A stretch of DNA of 64,000 nt from Schumannella luteola (GTDB lineage: Bacteria > Actinomycetota > Actinomycetes > Actinomycetales > Microbacteriaceae), in assembly GCF_013408685.1 (NCBI RefSeq), contig NZ_JACBZY010000001.1:1860001-1924000 (forward strand). Reading direction: 5' to 3'. Each line of letters opens with the position of its first letter. Within the stretch, counting starts at the first letter, position 1. The notes beneath the pieces are model-generated. The model was not told the origin of the DNA. It did no database searches and worked only from the letters and a program-made list of their open reading frames with translations. This document shows, piece after piece, positions 54,255-63,246 of the stretch. A program made the position numbers and the translations under genes.

Positions 54255-55859
54255 TCAGTCGCGGAAGGTGTCGATCGAGGCGCCGAGCGACACGAGGCGC
54301 TCCTGCAGCCCCTCGTAGCCGCGGGCGATGATGTCGACGTTGCGCAGCACGCTCTCGCCCTTCGCCGCGAGCATCGCGAGCAGGATCACGACAGCGGGGC
54401 GCAGCGCCGGCGGGCAGCTGACCTCGGCGCCGGAGAGGTGCGCCGGCCCGCTGACGTCGAGCCGGTGCGGATCGCGCAGCGTGACGCTTGCACCGAGGCG
54501 GGTGAGGTCGAGCAGGTGGATCGCTCGGCCCTCGTAGACCCAGTCGTGCACGAGCGTCGTGCCCTCGGCCATCGCGGCGATGATCACGAAGAACGGCAGG
54601 TTGTCGATGTTGAGGCCGGGGAACGGCATCGCGTGGATCTTGTCGATCGGCGCGCGCAGCTTCGAGGGGTGCACCGTGATGTCGACGAGGCGGGTGCGGC
54701 CGTTCGCCGCCGGGTACTCCTCGCTCACGTCGAAGACGAGGCCCATCTCGGCGAGCGTGGCGAGCTCGATCTCGAGGAACTCGATCGGCGCGTGCGTGAC
54801 GGTCAGCGTCGACTCGGTGACGATGCCGGCGGTGAGCAGGCTCATCGCCTCCACCGGGTCCTCGCTCGGCCAGTAGTCGACATCCGCGCGGATCTCGCTC
54901 TGCCCGGTGACGCGCAGGGTCGTCGTGCCGATCCCCTCGATGCGGATTCCGAGCAGCTCCAGGTAGAAGCAGAGGTCCTGCACCATGTAGTTCGGGCTGG
55001 CGTTGCGGATGACGGTCTCGCCGTCGTGCGCCGCGGCGGCGAGGATCGCGTTCTCGGTCACGGTGTCGCCGCGCTCGGTGAGCACGATCGAGCGGGTGGT
55101 GCGGCCGTCGCGGGCGACCTTCACGTCGTACCAGCCGGCCTGCGCATCCACGCCGACGCCGAAGGGGCGCAGCGCGATGAGGTGCGGCTCGACTGTGCGG
55201 GTGCCGAGGTCGCAGCCGCCGGCGTAGGGCAGGCGGAAGCTGTCGAAGCGGCCCGAGAGCGGCCCGAGGAACATGAGCACGCTGCGGGTGCGGCGGGCGG
55301 CGTCGGCGTCGATCGCGTCGAGGCGCAGCTCGGCGGGGGCGATGATCTCGAGGGTCTCGCCGTCGGCGCTCCAGGTGACGCTCGCGCCGAGGCTGCGTAG
55401 CACGTCGATGATGCGGTCGACCTCGACGATGCGCGCGACCTTGTGCAGGCGGGTGACGCCGCGGTTGAGCAGTGCGGCGCAGAGCAGGGCGACGGCGCCG
55501 TTCTTGCTCGAGTTGACCGCGATCGATCCGCTGAGCTTGCGGCCGCCCTGCACGCGCAGGTGCGAGCGCTGCGGGGCGCCGCCGATCGAGACGAGCTGCT
55601 GGTCGAGCGCGCCGCTGATGCGGGCGAGCAGCTCGAGGCTGAGGTTCTGGCCGCCCTGCTCGATGCGGTTGACGGCGCTCTGGCTGGTGCCGACGCGCTC
55701 GGCGAGCTGGGCTTGCGTGAGACCGCGGCCCTGACGGGCTCCGCGGATGAGGGCGCCGACCTCGCGCAGCGGGGCGCTGGGGGTGACGGCGATCGACCCG
55801 GTGGGAGTGGGATCGAGGGCGGGGGAGTCGGACGGGGTGAGCGTGGTGGTGTCGGTCAC
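54255..55859 (-). CDS. XRE helix-turn-helix fused to MurA-like enolpyruvyl transferase
   Basis: 534 residues from a GTG; TACGAT (55866-55871 on the minus strand) lies 6 nt upstream, a leaderless pattern that sets the start. Residues ~31-91 are an XRE helix-turn-helix (LREVGALIRGARQGRGLTQA; SQSAVNRIEQGGQNLSLELL). Residues ~100-534 are the EPSP-synthase/MurA fold: K119-N120 in NSSKNGAVALL, C216 in YAGGCDLGTRTVEPH at the position of MurA Cys115, and PFPGLNIDN for the Asp loop. It could make UDP-GlcNAc-enolpyruvate and sense or regulate, or be a second MurA. A canonical murA probably lies elsewhere. Confidence 0.85.
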   Translation of the reverse strand: MTDTTTLTPSDSPALDPTPTGSIAVTPSAPLREVGALIRGARQGRGLTQAQLAERVGTSQSAVNRIEQGGQNLSLELLARISGALDQQLVSIGGAPQRSHLRVQGGRKLSGSIAVNSSKNGAVALLCAALLNRGVTRLHKVARIVEVDRIIDVLRSLGASVTWSADGETLEIIAPAELRLDAIDADAARRTRSVLMFLGPLSGRFDSFRLPYAGGCDLGTRTVEPHLIALRPFGVGVDAQAGWYDVKVARDGRTTRSIVLTERGDTVTENAILAAAAHDGETVIRNASPNYMVQDLCFYLELLGIRIEGIGTTTLRVTGQSEIRADVDYWPSEDPVEAMSLLTAGIVTESTLTVTHAPIEFLEIELATLAEMGLVFDVSEEYPAANGRTRLVDITVHPSKLRAPIDKIHAMPFPGLNIDNLPFFVIIAAMAEGTTLVHDWVYEGRAIHLLDLTRLGASVTLRDPHRLDVSGPAHLSGAEVSCPPALRPAVVILLAMLAAKGESVLRNVDIIARGYEGLQERLVSLGASIDTFRD

Positions 55860-55865
55860 AGCGCG

Positions 55866-55948
55866 ATCGTAACTCGCATGTGAGATATCGACCGGCCCAT
55901 CCGCTTGCTTTCCGGGTCTGCACTCAGATTTCATTCTCAGATATGAGA
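55866..55948 (-). promoter_or_regulatory. Promoter and inverted repeats upstream of the HTH-MurA gene
   Basis: TACGAT (-10, 55866-55871, minus strand) lies 6 nt before the GTG. Further upstream lie TGAGATATC near 55880 and TCTCA-GATA-TGAGA (55935-55948), which share the TGAGA word and may be sites for the XRE domain of the encoded protein itself. Inference only. Confidence 0.45.
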
Positions 55949-55980
55949 TGCACGCGACAGTTGTCGCAGAGACCGGGCGC

Positions 55981-56109
55981 TCAGCCGCCGATCACGTGGG
56001 CGAGCGCGGTCGCCACGATCACGACGATGCCGAGCGCCAGCGGCACGAGCATCGCCTCGGGCGAGTTCTGCAGGTCGGCGCGGCGCAGCTGCGCGAGGAA
56101 GCGGGTCAT
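55981..56109 (-). CDS. Small single-pass membrane protein
   Basis: 42 residues; the start ATG at 56109 has a good ribosome binding site (GAGGAGA, 6 nt upstream). A charged N-terminal ~20 residues (TRFLAQLRRADLQNSPEA) precedes one membrane helix (MLVPLALGIVVIVATALAHVIGG). Family unrecognised. It lies 40 nt downstream of a lipoprotein gene on the same strand and may be cotranscribed with it. Confidence 0.6.
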   Translation of the reverse strand: MTRFLAQLRRADLQNSPEAMLVPLALGIVVIVATALAHVIGG

Positions 56110-56149
56110 CTCGGTTCTCCTCTCCGGAGGTGGGGGTCGTCGTTCGCGG

Positions 56150-56764
56150 TCAGCCGTTCGCGGTCTCGGGCGACGCCGATCCGCTCGGCGCATCGCCGCT
56201 GAAGCTGCCGCCGGCGGAGCCGCTCGGCGACGGCGATCCCGACAGGTGGCTCACCGGCACGGCGCCGGCGGAGGGCTTGGCGCCGGGCTCTCGGGCGCTG
56301 TACCAGCCGATCCACTCGCCGTCCTGGTCGACGATCTCGTAGTCGCCGCAGCGCTGCACACGATCGGGCAGGCCGATCTTGCCGAAGCGCGTGTCGAAGG
56401 GGAGTCCCTGGCGCGGCATCTCGAGGCACCACGACGGCAGGTCGCCGCCCTTCGCCGCGATCACGGCGTTCGTCTCGTCGTCGGTCGCGACGTTGCGGAT
56501 GTCGGTGGCCGAGGCGGGGATCCACTCGGGCAGCTGCACCCCGATCCAGCCCTTCGCCGCCTCGACGTGATCGTCGAACGACTCGCTGTGCACCTTGTGC
56601 ATGCTGTCCATGAGGGTTGAGCAGCCGGCCAGCAGAAGGGATGCGGCGGCCAGCGCGGCCGCGCCGGTGACGAGCGCGGCGCGACGGCCGGCACGGTGTC
56701 GGATGCCGCTGCCGACTCCGACGCGGCGGTCGGTGCGGGACGGGCGGGGGCTGTGCGGGGTCAT
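56150..56764 (-). CDS. Lipoprotein of unknown function
   Basis: 204 residues from the ATG at 56764. Basic N-terminus, hydrophobic segment and lipobox LLAGC (Cys ~43) define a lipoprotein signal. The mature part has WIGVQLPEWIPASATDIRNV and GDYEIVDQDGEWIGWY, two Cys that may pair, and a disordered Ser/Gly/Pro tail. I do not recognise the family. Upstream is a ~180-bp GC-rich gap leading to the glyA promoter on the other strand. Confidence 0.78.
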   Translation of the reverse strand: MTPHSPRPSRTDRRVGVGSGIRHRAGRRAALVTGAAALAAASLLLAGCSTLMDSMHKVHSESFDDHVEAAKGWIGVQLPEWIPASATDIRNVATDDETNAVIAAKGGDLPSWCLEMPRQGLPFDTRFGKIGLPDRVQRCGDYEIVDQDGEWIGWYSAREPGAKPSAGAVPVSHLSGSPSPSGSAGGSFSGDAPSGSASPETANG

Positions 56765-56912
56765 GGATCCATCACAGCCGTCGCCCCGCGCGGGCACGTC
56801 GGCGCGGGGTCTGAACGGCGTCATCCGCTCGGCTGATCCCCGCTCATCCGCCGGTCCCATCGGGGCGGTCGGGAGAGGGCGGTCCAGTCGTCGCCGGGCG
56901 GCTCGCGCGGGG

Positions 56913-56940
56913 TTGAGGAGTCGGGCGCTGGCGGTAGACT
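56913..56940 (+). promoter_or_regulatory. Promoter of the glyA-folD unit
   Basis: TTGAGG (56913-56918) and TAGACT (56935-56940) with a 16-bp spacer. The predicted transcription start (~56947) coincides with the first paired bases of the ZTP aptamer, which supports the call. Confidence 0.6.
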
Positions 56941-56944
56941 CGCG

Positions 56945-57043
56945 GCGTCGCGACTGGCGTTCGGATGGGCTCACCATCAGGGAGCGACTGACTCAAGGGA
57001 TCTGCCGCTCAGGCGAGCAGAACGGCCGTACGCCTGGGCCGTG
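56945..57043 (+). ncRNA. ZTP (pfl) riboswitch controlling glyA-folD
   Basis: Matches the pfl aptamer in sequence and pairing: GCGACTGGCG near the 5' end, hairpin GATGG/CCATC (56964-56968, 56974-56978), then GGGAGCGAC closing the outer helix GTCGC/GCGAC (56947-56951, 56984-56988), and the conserved 3' hairpin with CGCCTGGGC inside ACGGCC/GGCCGT (57022-57027, 57037-57042). The RNA senses ZTP/ZMP, which build up when 10-formyl-THF is low, and switches on one-carbon genes; glyA and folD are known targets. CTCAA (56992-56996) can pair with TTGAG (57062-57066) at the ribosome binding site, hinting at translational control. Confidence 0.88.
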
Positions 57044-57073
57044 ACCGACACCCCGTTTCAGTTGAGGAGCCCC

Positions 57074-58360
57074 GTGTCCGACACGTTCAACGCCCCCCTG
57101 TCCGACGTCGACCCCGAGGTCGCCCGCGCGCTCGAGCTGGAGCTCGACCGCCAGCGCACCACCCTCGAGATGATCGCGAGCGAGAACTTCGTTCCCCGCG
57201 CGGTGCTCGAGGCGCAGGGCTCGGTGCTGACCAACAAGTACGCCGAGGGCTACCCCGGCCGTCGCTACTACGGCGGGTGCGAGTTCGTCGACATCGTCGA
57301 GCAGCTCGCCATCGATCGTGCCAAGGCGCTCTTCGGCGCCGAGTTCGCCAACGTGCAGCCCCACTCGGGCGCCTCCGCGAACGTCGCCGTGCTGTCGGCG
57401 ATCGCGCAGCCCGGCGACCGCATCCTCGGTCTCGAGCTGGCCCACGGCGGCCACCTGACCCACGGCATGAAGCTCAACTTCTCGGGCAAGCTCTACGAGG
57501 CGCACGCCTACGGCCTCGATCCCGAGACTGAGCGCATCGACATGGATGTGGTGCGCCAGCGCGCGCTCGAGGTGAAGCCGCAGGTCATCATCGCCGGCTG
57601 GTCGGCGTACAGCCGTCAGCTCGACTTCGCCGCCTTCCGCGCCATCGCCGACGAGGTCGGCGCGAAGCTCTGGGTCGACATGGCGCACTTCGCCGGCCTC
57701 GTGGCCGCGGGGCTGCACCCGTCGCCGGTGCCGCACGCCCACATCGTCTCGTCGACCGTGCACAAGACGATCGGCGGTCCGCGCTCAGGCTTCATCCTGA
57801 CCAACGACGCCGACATCGCGAAGAAGATGAACTCCAACGTCTTCCCGGGGCAGCAGGGCGGCCCGCTCATGCACGTCATCGCCGCGAAGGCGACCGCGTT
57901 CAAGCTGGCGGCCGAGCCCGAGTTCAAGGAACGCCAAGAGCGCACCGTGCGCGGCGCCGCGATCCTCGCCGAGCGCCTCACCCAGCCCGACGCGAAGGCG
58001 GCCGGCATCGACGTGCTGACCGGCGGCACCGACGTGCACCTCGTGCTCGTCGACCTGCGCACCTCCGAGTTCTCGGGCCAGGAGGCCGAGAACCGCCTGC
58101 ACGAGGCCGGCATCACGGTCAACAAGAACTCCGTGCCGAACGACCCGCGCCCGCCGATGGTGACCTCGGGTGTGCGCATCGGCACCCCGGCGCTCGCGAC
58201 CCGCGGCTTCGGCGACGCCGAGTTCACCGAGGTGGCCGACATCATCGCGCTCGCGCTGCAGAAGGACGCCGACATCCCGGCGCTGCGCGCGCGCGTGGCC
58301 GAGCTGGCGGGGAGGTTCCCGCTGTACCCGGGCCTCACCTCCCCGACGACCTGGGCCTGA
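57074..58360 (+). CDS. glyA: Serine hydroxymethyltransferase
   Basis: 428 residues from the GTG at 57074 with TTGAGGAG 4-5 nt upstream; an in-frame GTG at 57041 falls inside the riboswitch and is rejected. Converts serine and THF to glycine and 5,10-methylene-THF. Family motifs: [65 protein letters not shown] and the PLP Lys in [14 protein letters not shown]. Followed 4 nt later by folD, the next step of one-carbon metabolism. Confidence 0.97.
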   Translation: MSDTFNAPLSDVDPEVARALELELDRQRTTLEMIASENFVPRAVLEAQGSVLTNKYAEGYPGRRYYGGCEFVDIVEQLAIDRAKALFGAEFANVQPHSGASANVAVLSAIAQPGDRILGLELAHGGHLTHGMKLNFSGKLYEAHAYGLDPETERIDMDVVRQRALEVKPQVIIAGWSAYSRQLDFAAFRAIADEVGAKLWVDMAHFAGLVAAGLHPSPVPHAHIVSSTVHKTIGGPRSGFILTNDADIAKKMNSNVFPGQQGGPLMHVIAAKATAFKLAAEPEFKERQERTVRGAAILAERLTQPDAKAAGIDVLTGGTDVHLVLVDLRTSEFSGQEAENRLHEAGITVNKNSVPNDPRPPMVTSGVRIGTPALATRGFGDAEFTEVADIIALALQKDADIPALRARVAELAGRFPLYPGLTSPTTWA

Positions 58361-58364
58361 GCGC

Positions 58365-59252
58365 ATGACCGCGATCCGTCTGGATGGTGTCGCCACCGCG
58401 GCGGCGATCAAGTCCGAGCTGAAGCAGCGCGTCGACGTGCTGCGCGAGCGAGGAGTCGTGCCGGGCCTCGGCACGCTCCTCGTGGGCGCGGACGGCGCCT
58501 CCGTCAGCTACGTCGGCGGCAAGCACCGCGACTCGGCCGAGATCGGCATCGAGTCGATCCGCGTCGACCTGCCCGCCGATGCGACCGAGGCCGAGGTGCA
58601 CGCCGAGATCCAGCGCCTCAACGCCGACCCGGCCGTCACCGGCTACCTCGTGCAGCTGCCGCTGCCGAAGGGCATGGACGAGCACGCGGCGATCACCGCC
58701 GTCGACCCCGCCAAAGACGTCGACGGGCTGCACCCGGCGAACCTCGGCGAGCTCGTGCTGGGCGTCGAGGGCGAGCTGACGACGCCGCTGCCGTGCACCC
58801 CGGCCGGCGTGGTCGAGCTGCTGCTCCGCCACGAGGTGCCGCTCTCGGGCCGGCACGTGGTCGTGATCGGCCGCGGACTCACGGTCGGCCGCCCGCTCGG
58901 GCTGCTGCTCACCCGCAAGGGCGTCGACGCGACCGTCACGCTCACGCACTCGCGCACGGCCGACCTGGCCGCCGAGGTTCGGCGGGCGGATGTCGTGGTC
59001 GCGGCCGTCGGCCAGCCGCACCTGGTGAAGGCCGACTGGATCAAGCCGGGCGCCGCGGTGCTGGATGTGGGCGTCACCCGCGTCGGCGTCACGGAGTCGG
59101 GCAAGGCGAAGCTGGCGGGCGACATCGACCCGGGCGTCGCCGAGGTCGCGGGCTGGCTGTCGCCCAACCCGGGCGGGGTGGGCCCGATGACCCGCGCGAT
59201 GCTGATGCAGAACGTGGTGCTGGCGGCCGAGCGCGCCGCCGGCCTGGCCTAG
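58365..59252 (+). CDS. folD: Methylene-THF dehydrogenase/cyclohydrolase FolD
   Basis: 295 residues. Interconverts 5,10-methylene-THF and 10-formyl-THF. The catalytic Tyr-x3-Lys is in [64 protein letters not shown] and the NADP-binding [14 protein letters not shown] follow; [12 protein letters not shown] ends the fold. Starts 4 nt after glyA, so it is cotranscribed and under the same riboswitch. Confidence 0.96.
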   Translation: MTAIRLDGVATAAAIKSELKQRVDVLRERGVVPGLGTLLVGADGASVSYVGGKHRDSAEIGIESIRVDLPADATEAEVHAEIQRLNADPAVTGYLVQLPLPKGMDEHAAITAVDPAKDVDGLHPANLGELVLGVEGELTTPLPCTPAGVVELLLRHEVPLSGRHVVVIGRGLTVGRPLGLLLTRKGVDATVTLTHSRTADLAAEVRRADVVVAAVGQPHLVKADWIKPGAAVLDVGVTRVGVTESGKAKLAGDIDPGVAEVAGWLSPNPGGVGPMTRAMLMQNVVLAAERAAGLA

Positions 59253-59281
59253 CCGCCGCCACAGCCGAGCCGAGAACCGCC

Positions 59282-59347
59282 GAGCGCGGGGTTCCGTTCC
59301 GAGCGCGGGGTGTCGTCACCCCGCCGCGGGAACGGGACCCCGCGCTC
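59282..59347. terminator. Large nested hairpin downstream of folD
   Basis: Outer 19-bp arms (59282-59300 and 59329-59347, one T-G mismatch that would be a wobble in RNA) enclose an inner perfect 7-bp hairpin CGGGGTG/CACCCCG (59306-59312, 59317-59323). GAGCGCGGGG is present twice in direct and once in inverted orientation. It lies 30 nt after folD and ~30 nt before a leaderless gene. It may be a terminator, or a dispersed palindromic element. Confidence 0.6.
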
Positions 59348-59376
59348 GCTCGTCGCGCGCGGATAACGTGGACATC

Positions 59377-59919
59377 GTGGATGCGATTCTTCGGCCGTGG
59401 TCGTCGGGTGACCTCGAAGCGCTCCGGTCGGCCCGCGCATCCGCCGCCGACCTCGACTCGCAGTTCGGCTGGGATCTCGACGACGCGGGAGCGGCCGAGC
59501 AGCACCTCGTCGGGGCGCTCGGTTTCAGCGAACACGCCCGCAACTGGGCGATCACGGTTCAGGGCGTCGCGGTGGGCAACATCGGAGTGAGCGCGATCGA
59601 GCGTCGTCATGGCACCGCGTGGGCGCACTACTGGCTTGCCGCGTCGGCACGCGGGAAAGGGCTGGCCGTTCGCGCGCTGGCGAGCGTCGCCGCGCACGCT
59701 TTCGACGACGGACTGTTCCGGCTCGAGCTCGGTCACCGCGTCAACAACCCGGCGTCCTGTCGGGTCGCGACGAGGGCGGGATTCGAGCCCGAGGGAATCG
59801 AGAGGCAGAAGCTCCGCTACGGCGAGGCGCGCTTCGACGTCGAGACGCACGCGCGGCTCGCGAGCGATCCGCCTCCGCTCACCGAGCCGCTGCCGCTGCC
59901 GCTGGTGCTTCCGGGCTGA
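59377..59919 (+). CDS. GNAT-family N-acetyltransferase
   Basis: 180 residues from a GTG; TAACGT (59364-59369) lies 7 nt upstream, the leaderless pattern. GNAT fold: ILRPWSSGDLEALRSARA at the N-terminus, AHYWLAASARGKGLAVRAL with the acetyl-CoA-binding R-x-x-G-x-G/A motif, and LELGHRVNNPASCRVATRAG followed by FEPEGIERQKLRYG. This is the RimJ-like type, acting on N-termini or small molecules; the substrate is unknown. Confidence 0.88.
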   Translation: MDAILRPWSSGDLEALRSARASAADLDSQFGWDLDDAGAAEQHLVGALGFSEHARNWAITVQGVAVGNIGVSAIERRHGTAWAHYWLAASARGKGLAVRALASVAAHAFDDGLFRLELGHRVNNPASCRVATRAGFEPEGIERQKLRYGEARFDVETHARLASDPPPLTEPLPLPLVLPG

Positions 59920-59949
59920 GGGCGCCTCGGCTGGGCGAGCCTCGTCGCC

Positions 59950-61110
<1,161 letters not shown>

Positions 61111-61167
61111 GCGGTGGTCTCGCGTTTCGAACGGGTGCGTGAAGCAGGGATGAGGCGGGAGAGGCGG

Positions 61168-62313
61168 TCAGACGCCGGCGGGGATCGCCGCGCGGATGGT
61201 CTCGGCGGCGGCCTCGGGGCGGATGTCGCCGATCCAGGCTCCCATAGCGGCTTCCGATCCCGCCGTGTACTTGAGCTTGTCGCGGCCGCGGCGCGGCGAG
61301 GTGAGCTGCAGATGCAGGCGCGCGGAGTCGCGGGCGACGTTGACGGGGGCCTGGTGCCAGGCGGCGATGTAGGGCGTCGGGTCGCCGTAGATCGCATCCA
61401 CGCCCCGCAGCAGCCGCAGGTAGACCTGCGCGAGCTCGTCGCGCTCGGCGTCGCTCGTCGCGGCGAAGTCGGGCACGTGGCGATGCGGCACGAGGTGGAT
61501 CTCGAGGGGCCAGCGCGCGGCGAAGGGCACGAAGGCGGTCCAGTGCTCGCCGGCGAGCAGCACGCGCGAGGAGTCGCGCTCGCTGTCGAGGATGCGGTCG
61601 AACATGTCGGGCCCGAGCTCGTCGAGCGAGGCGAGCAGCCGCTGGGTGCGCGGCGTGATGTAGGGGTAGGAGTAGATCTGCCCGTGCGGGTGCGGGAGCG
61701 TGACGCCGATCGCTGCGCCGCGATTCTCGAAGGGGAACACCTGCTCGACGCCGGGCAGGGCGGAGAGCGCGGCGGTGCGGTGCGCCCAGGCCTCGATCAC
61801 GGTGCGGGCGCGGCTGGGCGTCTGGGTTCCGAACGAACCCTCGGCCTCGGGGCTGAAGCAGACGACCTCGCAGCGGCCGACCGAGGTGCGGGTGCGGCCG
61901 TAGCCGAGCGTCGCGAGGTCGGCGAGACCCTGGGGCGCGTCGGCGGCGACCGGCGCATCCACCGGATCCGTCGAGGCGCCCGCGAGCGCGGGGCCGAAGG
62001 AGGGGGAGCGGTTCTCGAACACGGCGACGTCGTAGAGATCGGGGATCTCGCTGGGGTTGTCGTCGCTCTGCGGGGCGAGCGGGTCGAGCGCGGCGCTCGG
62101 GTTGACGACCCGGTTCTGCCGGGCCGCCGCGATCGACACCCACTCGCCGGTCAGCACGTCGAGACGCATGGTGGCCGTCTCGGGGCGCGCATCGAGCGTG
62201 CGGGTGTCGAGGCGGCGCTCGGGCCCGAGGGTCGTGTCGGCGTCGTCGAAGTAGATGAGCTCGCGGCCGTCGGCGAGACGCGTGGGGTGGATGGCGATGC
62301 CGGCAGCGGTCAC
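61168..62313 (-). CDS. galT: Galactose-1-phosphate uridylyltransferase
   Basis: 381 residues from a GTG; TATCGT (62320-62325, minus strand) lies 6 nt upstream, so probably leaderless. HIT-like fold with the active-site HPHGQIYSYPY (His-Pro-His); FENRSPSFGP, VVCFSPEAEGSFG and HLVPHRHVPDFA are typical. Exchanges UDP-glucose and galactose-1-phosphate. First gene of the galT-galK operon, divergent from the DeoR gene, with operator-like repeats in the 89-bp gap. Confidence 0.95.
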   Translation of the reverse strand: MTAAGIAIHPTRLADGRELIYFDDADTTLGPERRLDTRTLDARPETATMRLDVLTGEWVSIAAARQNRVVNPSAALDPLAPQSDDNPSEIPDLYDVAVFENRSPSFGPALAGASTDPVDAPVAADAPQGLADLATLGYGRTRTSVGRCEVVCFSPEAEGSFGTQTPSRARTVIEAWAHRTAALSALPGVEQVFPFENRGAAIGVTLPHPHGQIYSYPYITPRTQRLLASLDELGPDMFDRILDSERDSSRVLLAGEHWTAFVPFAARWPLEIHLVPHRHVPDFAATSDAERDELAQVYLRLLRGVDAIYGDPTPYIAAWHQAPVNVARDSARLHLQLTSPRRGRDKLKYTAGSEAAMGAWIGDIRPEAAAETIRAAIPAGV

Positions 62314-62319
62314 CGCATT

Positions 62320-62363
62320 ACGATATCGAAAGCGCGACTTTCGTTTTCGACAGGTATCGAAAG
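62320..62363. promoter_or_regulatory. Operator array between galT and the DeoR regulator
   Basis: Two neighbouring inverted repeats with related half-sites: CGAAAG-N5-CTTTCG (62327-62343) and TTTCGA-N6-TCGAAA (62345-62362). The first is immediately upstream of the galT -10 box TATCGT (62320-62325). DeoR-family repressors bind tandem repeats of this kind, and the regulator gene starts 40 bp away, so repression of galTK and autoregulation are likely. Confidence 0.7.
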
Positions 62364-62402
62364 CGGTCGTCGCTCACCGCATCCGGCATCGAAGGGACGG
62401 AC

Positions 62403-63224
62403 ATGGCCGGTAACGATCGGATCGACCCCGCCGCGCGCCCGGTGACGGCGCGGCGCGAACAGCTCACCGCCCTCGTCGCCGAGCGCGGCTTCGTGCGCGT
62501 GGCCGATGCCGCCGACGAGCTCGGCGTGAGCACCGTGACGCTGCGCGGCGACCTCGAGGCGCTCGCCGCGGACGGGCTGCTGCGGCGCGTGCACGGCGGA
62601 GCGATGCCGCCGGTTCCCGAGCACCGCGAGTCGTCGATGGAGCTCTCGAGCGAACGGCAGAGCGCCGTGAAGCGGGCCATCGCGCGTCGTGCCGCGGCTC
62701 TCGTCGCCCCGGGTACGAGCGTGCTGCTCGACGTCGGCTCCACCACGCTGGCGGTCGCCGAGGCGCTCGTCGAGCGCACCGAGCTGGCGGATGTCGTCGT
62801 CATCACGAACGGGCTCTCGGTCGCCCTCGCGCTCGAGCGGGCGATCCCGCGCTTCGACGTGATCGTCACCGGCGGCACGCTGCGTCCGCTGCAGCACTCG
62901 CTCGTGAACCCCGTCGCCGCCTCCACGCTCGAGGGCCTGCACGCCGACCTCGCGATCATCGGCTGCACCGGCGTCGACCGTGCCGGGCGCGTCACGAACG
63001 TGAACCTGCCCGAGGCCGAGGTCAAGCGCGCGATGCTCGGCGCCGCCGATCGGGCTGTGCTCGTCGCCGACGGCTCGAAGCTCGGCGTGACCCACCTCGG
63101 GCGCGTCGGCGCGCTCGCCGACTTCGAGGCGGTCGTGACCGGCGGCGAGGTCGCCGATGCGGCGGTGCTCGACGCGGTGCGCGAGGCCGGATGCCGTCTG
63201 CTGGCGGTGGATGCGCGCGGCTGA
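62403..63224 (+). CDS. DeoR/GlpR-family transcriptional regulator (gal operon)
   Basis: 273 residues. N-terminal DeoR helix-turn-helix (ARREQLTALVAERGFVRVAD; LGVSTVTLRGDLEALAADG; LLRRVHGGA), then the sugar-phosphate-binding DeoRC domain (LLDVGSTTLAVAEAL; VVITNGLSVALALE; VIVTGGTLRPLQHSLV; ADLAIIGCTGVD). The inducer is probably a galactose-pathway phosphate, by context. Divergent from galT-galK with the repeats described above in between; galM follows on the same strand. Confidence 0.92.
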   Translation: MAGNDRIDPAARPVTARREQLTALVAERGFVRVADAADELGVSTVTLRGDLEALAADGLLRRVHGGAMPPVPEHRESSMELSSERQSAVKRAIARRAAALVAPGTSVLLDVGSTTLAVAEALVERTELADVVVITNGLSVALALERAIPRFDVIVTGGTLRPLQHSLVNPVAASTLEGLHADLAIIGCTGVDRAGRVTNVNLPEAEVKRAMLGAADRAVLVADGSKLGVTHLGRVGALADFEAVVTGGEVADAAVLDAVREAGCRLLAVDARG

Positions 63225-63246
63225 CGGCGGGTCGTAGCCTGACGGC

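Noticed and set aside
57041-57073. Earlier GTG start for glyA at 57041
   Set aside because: It lies within the 3' hairpin of the ZTP aptamer and has no ribosome binding site; 57074 has TTGAGGAG at the right spacing and gives the normal length.
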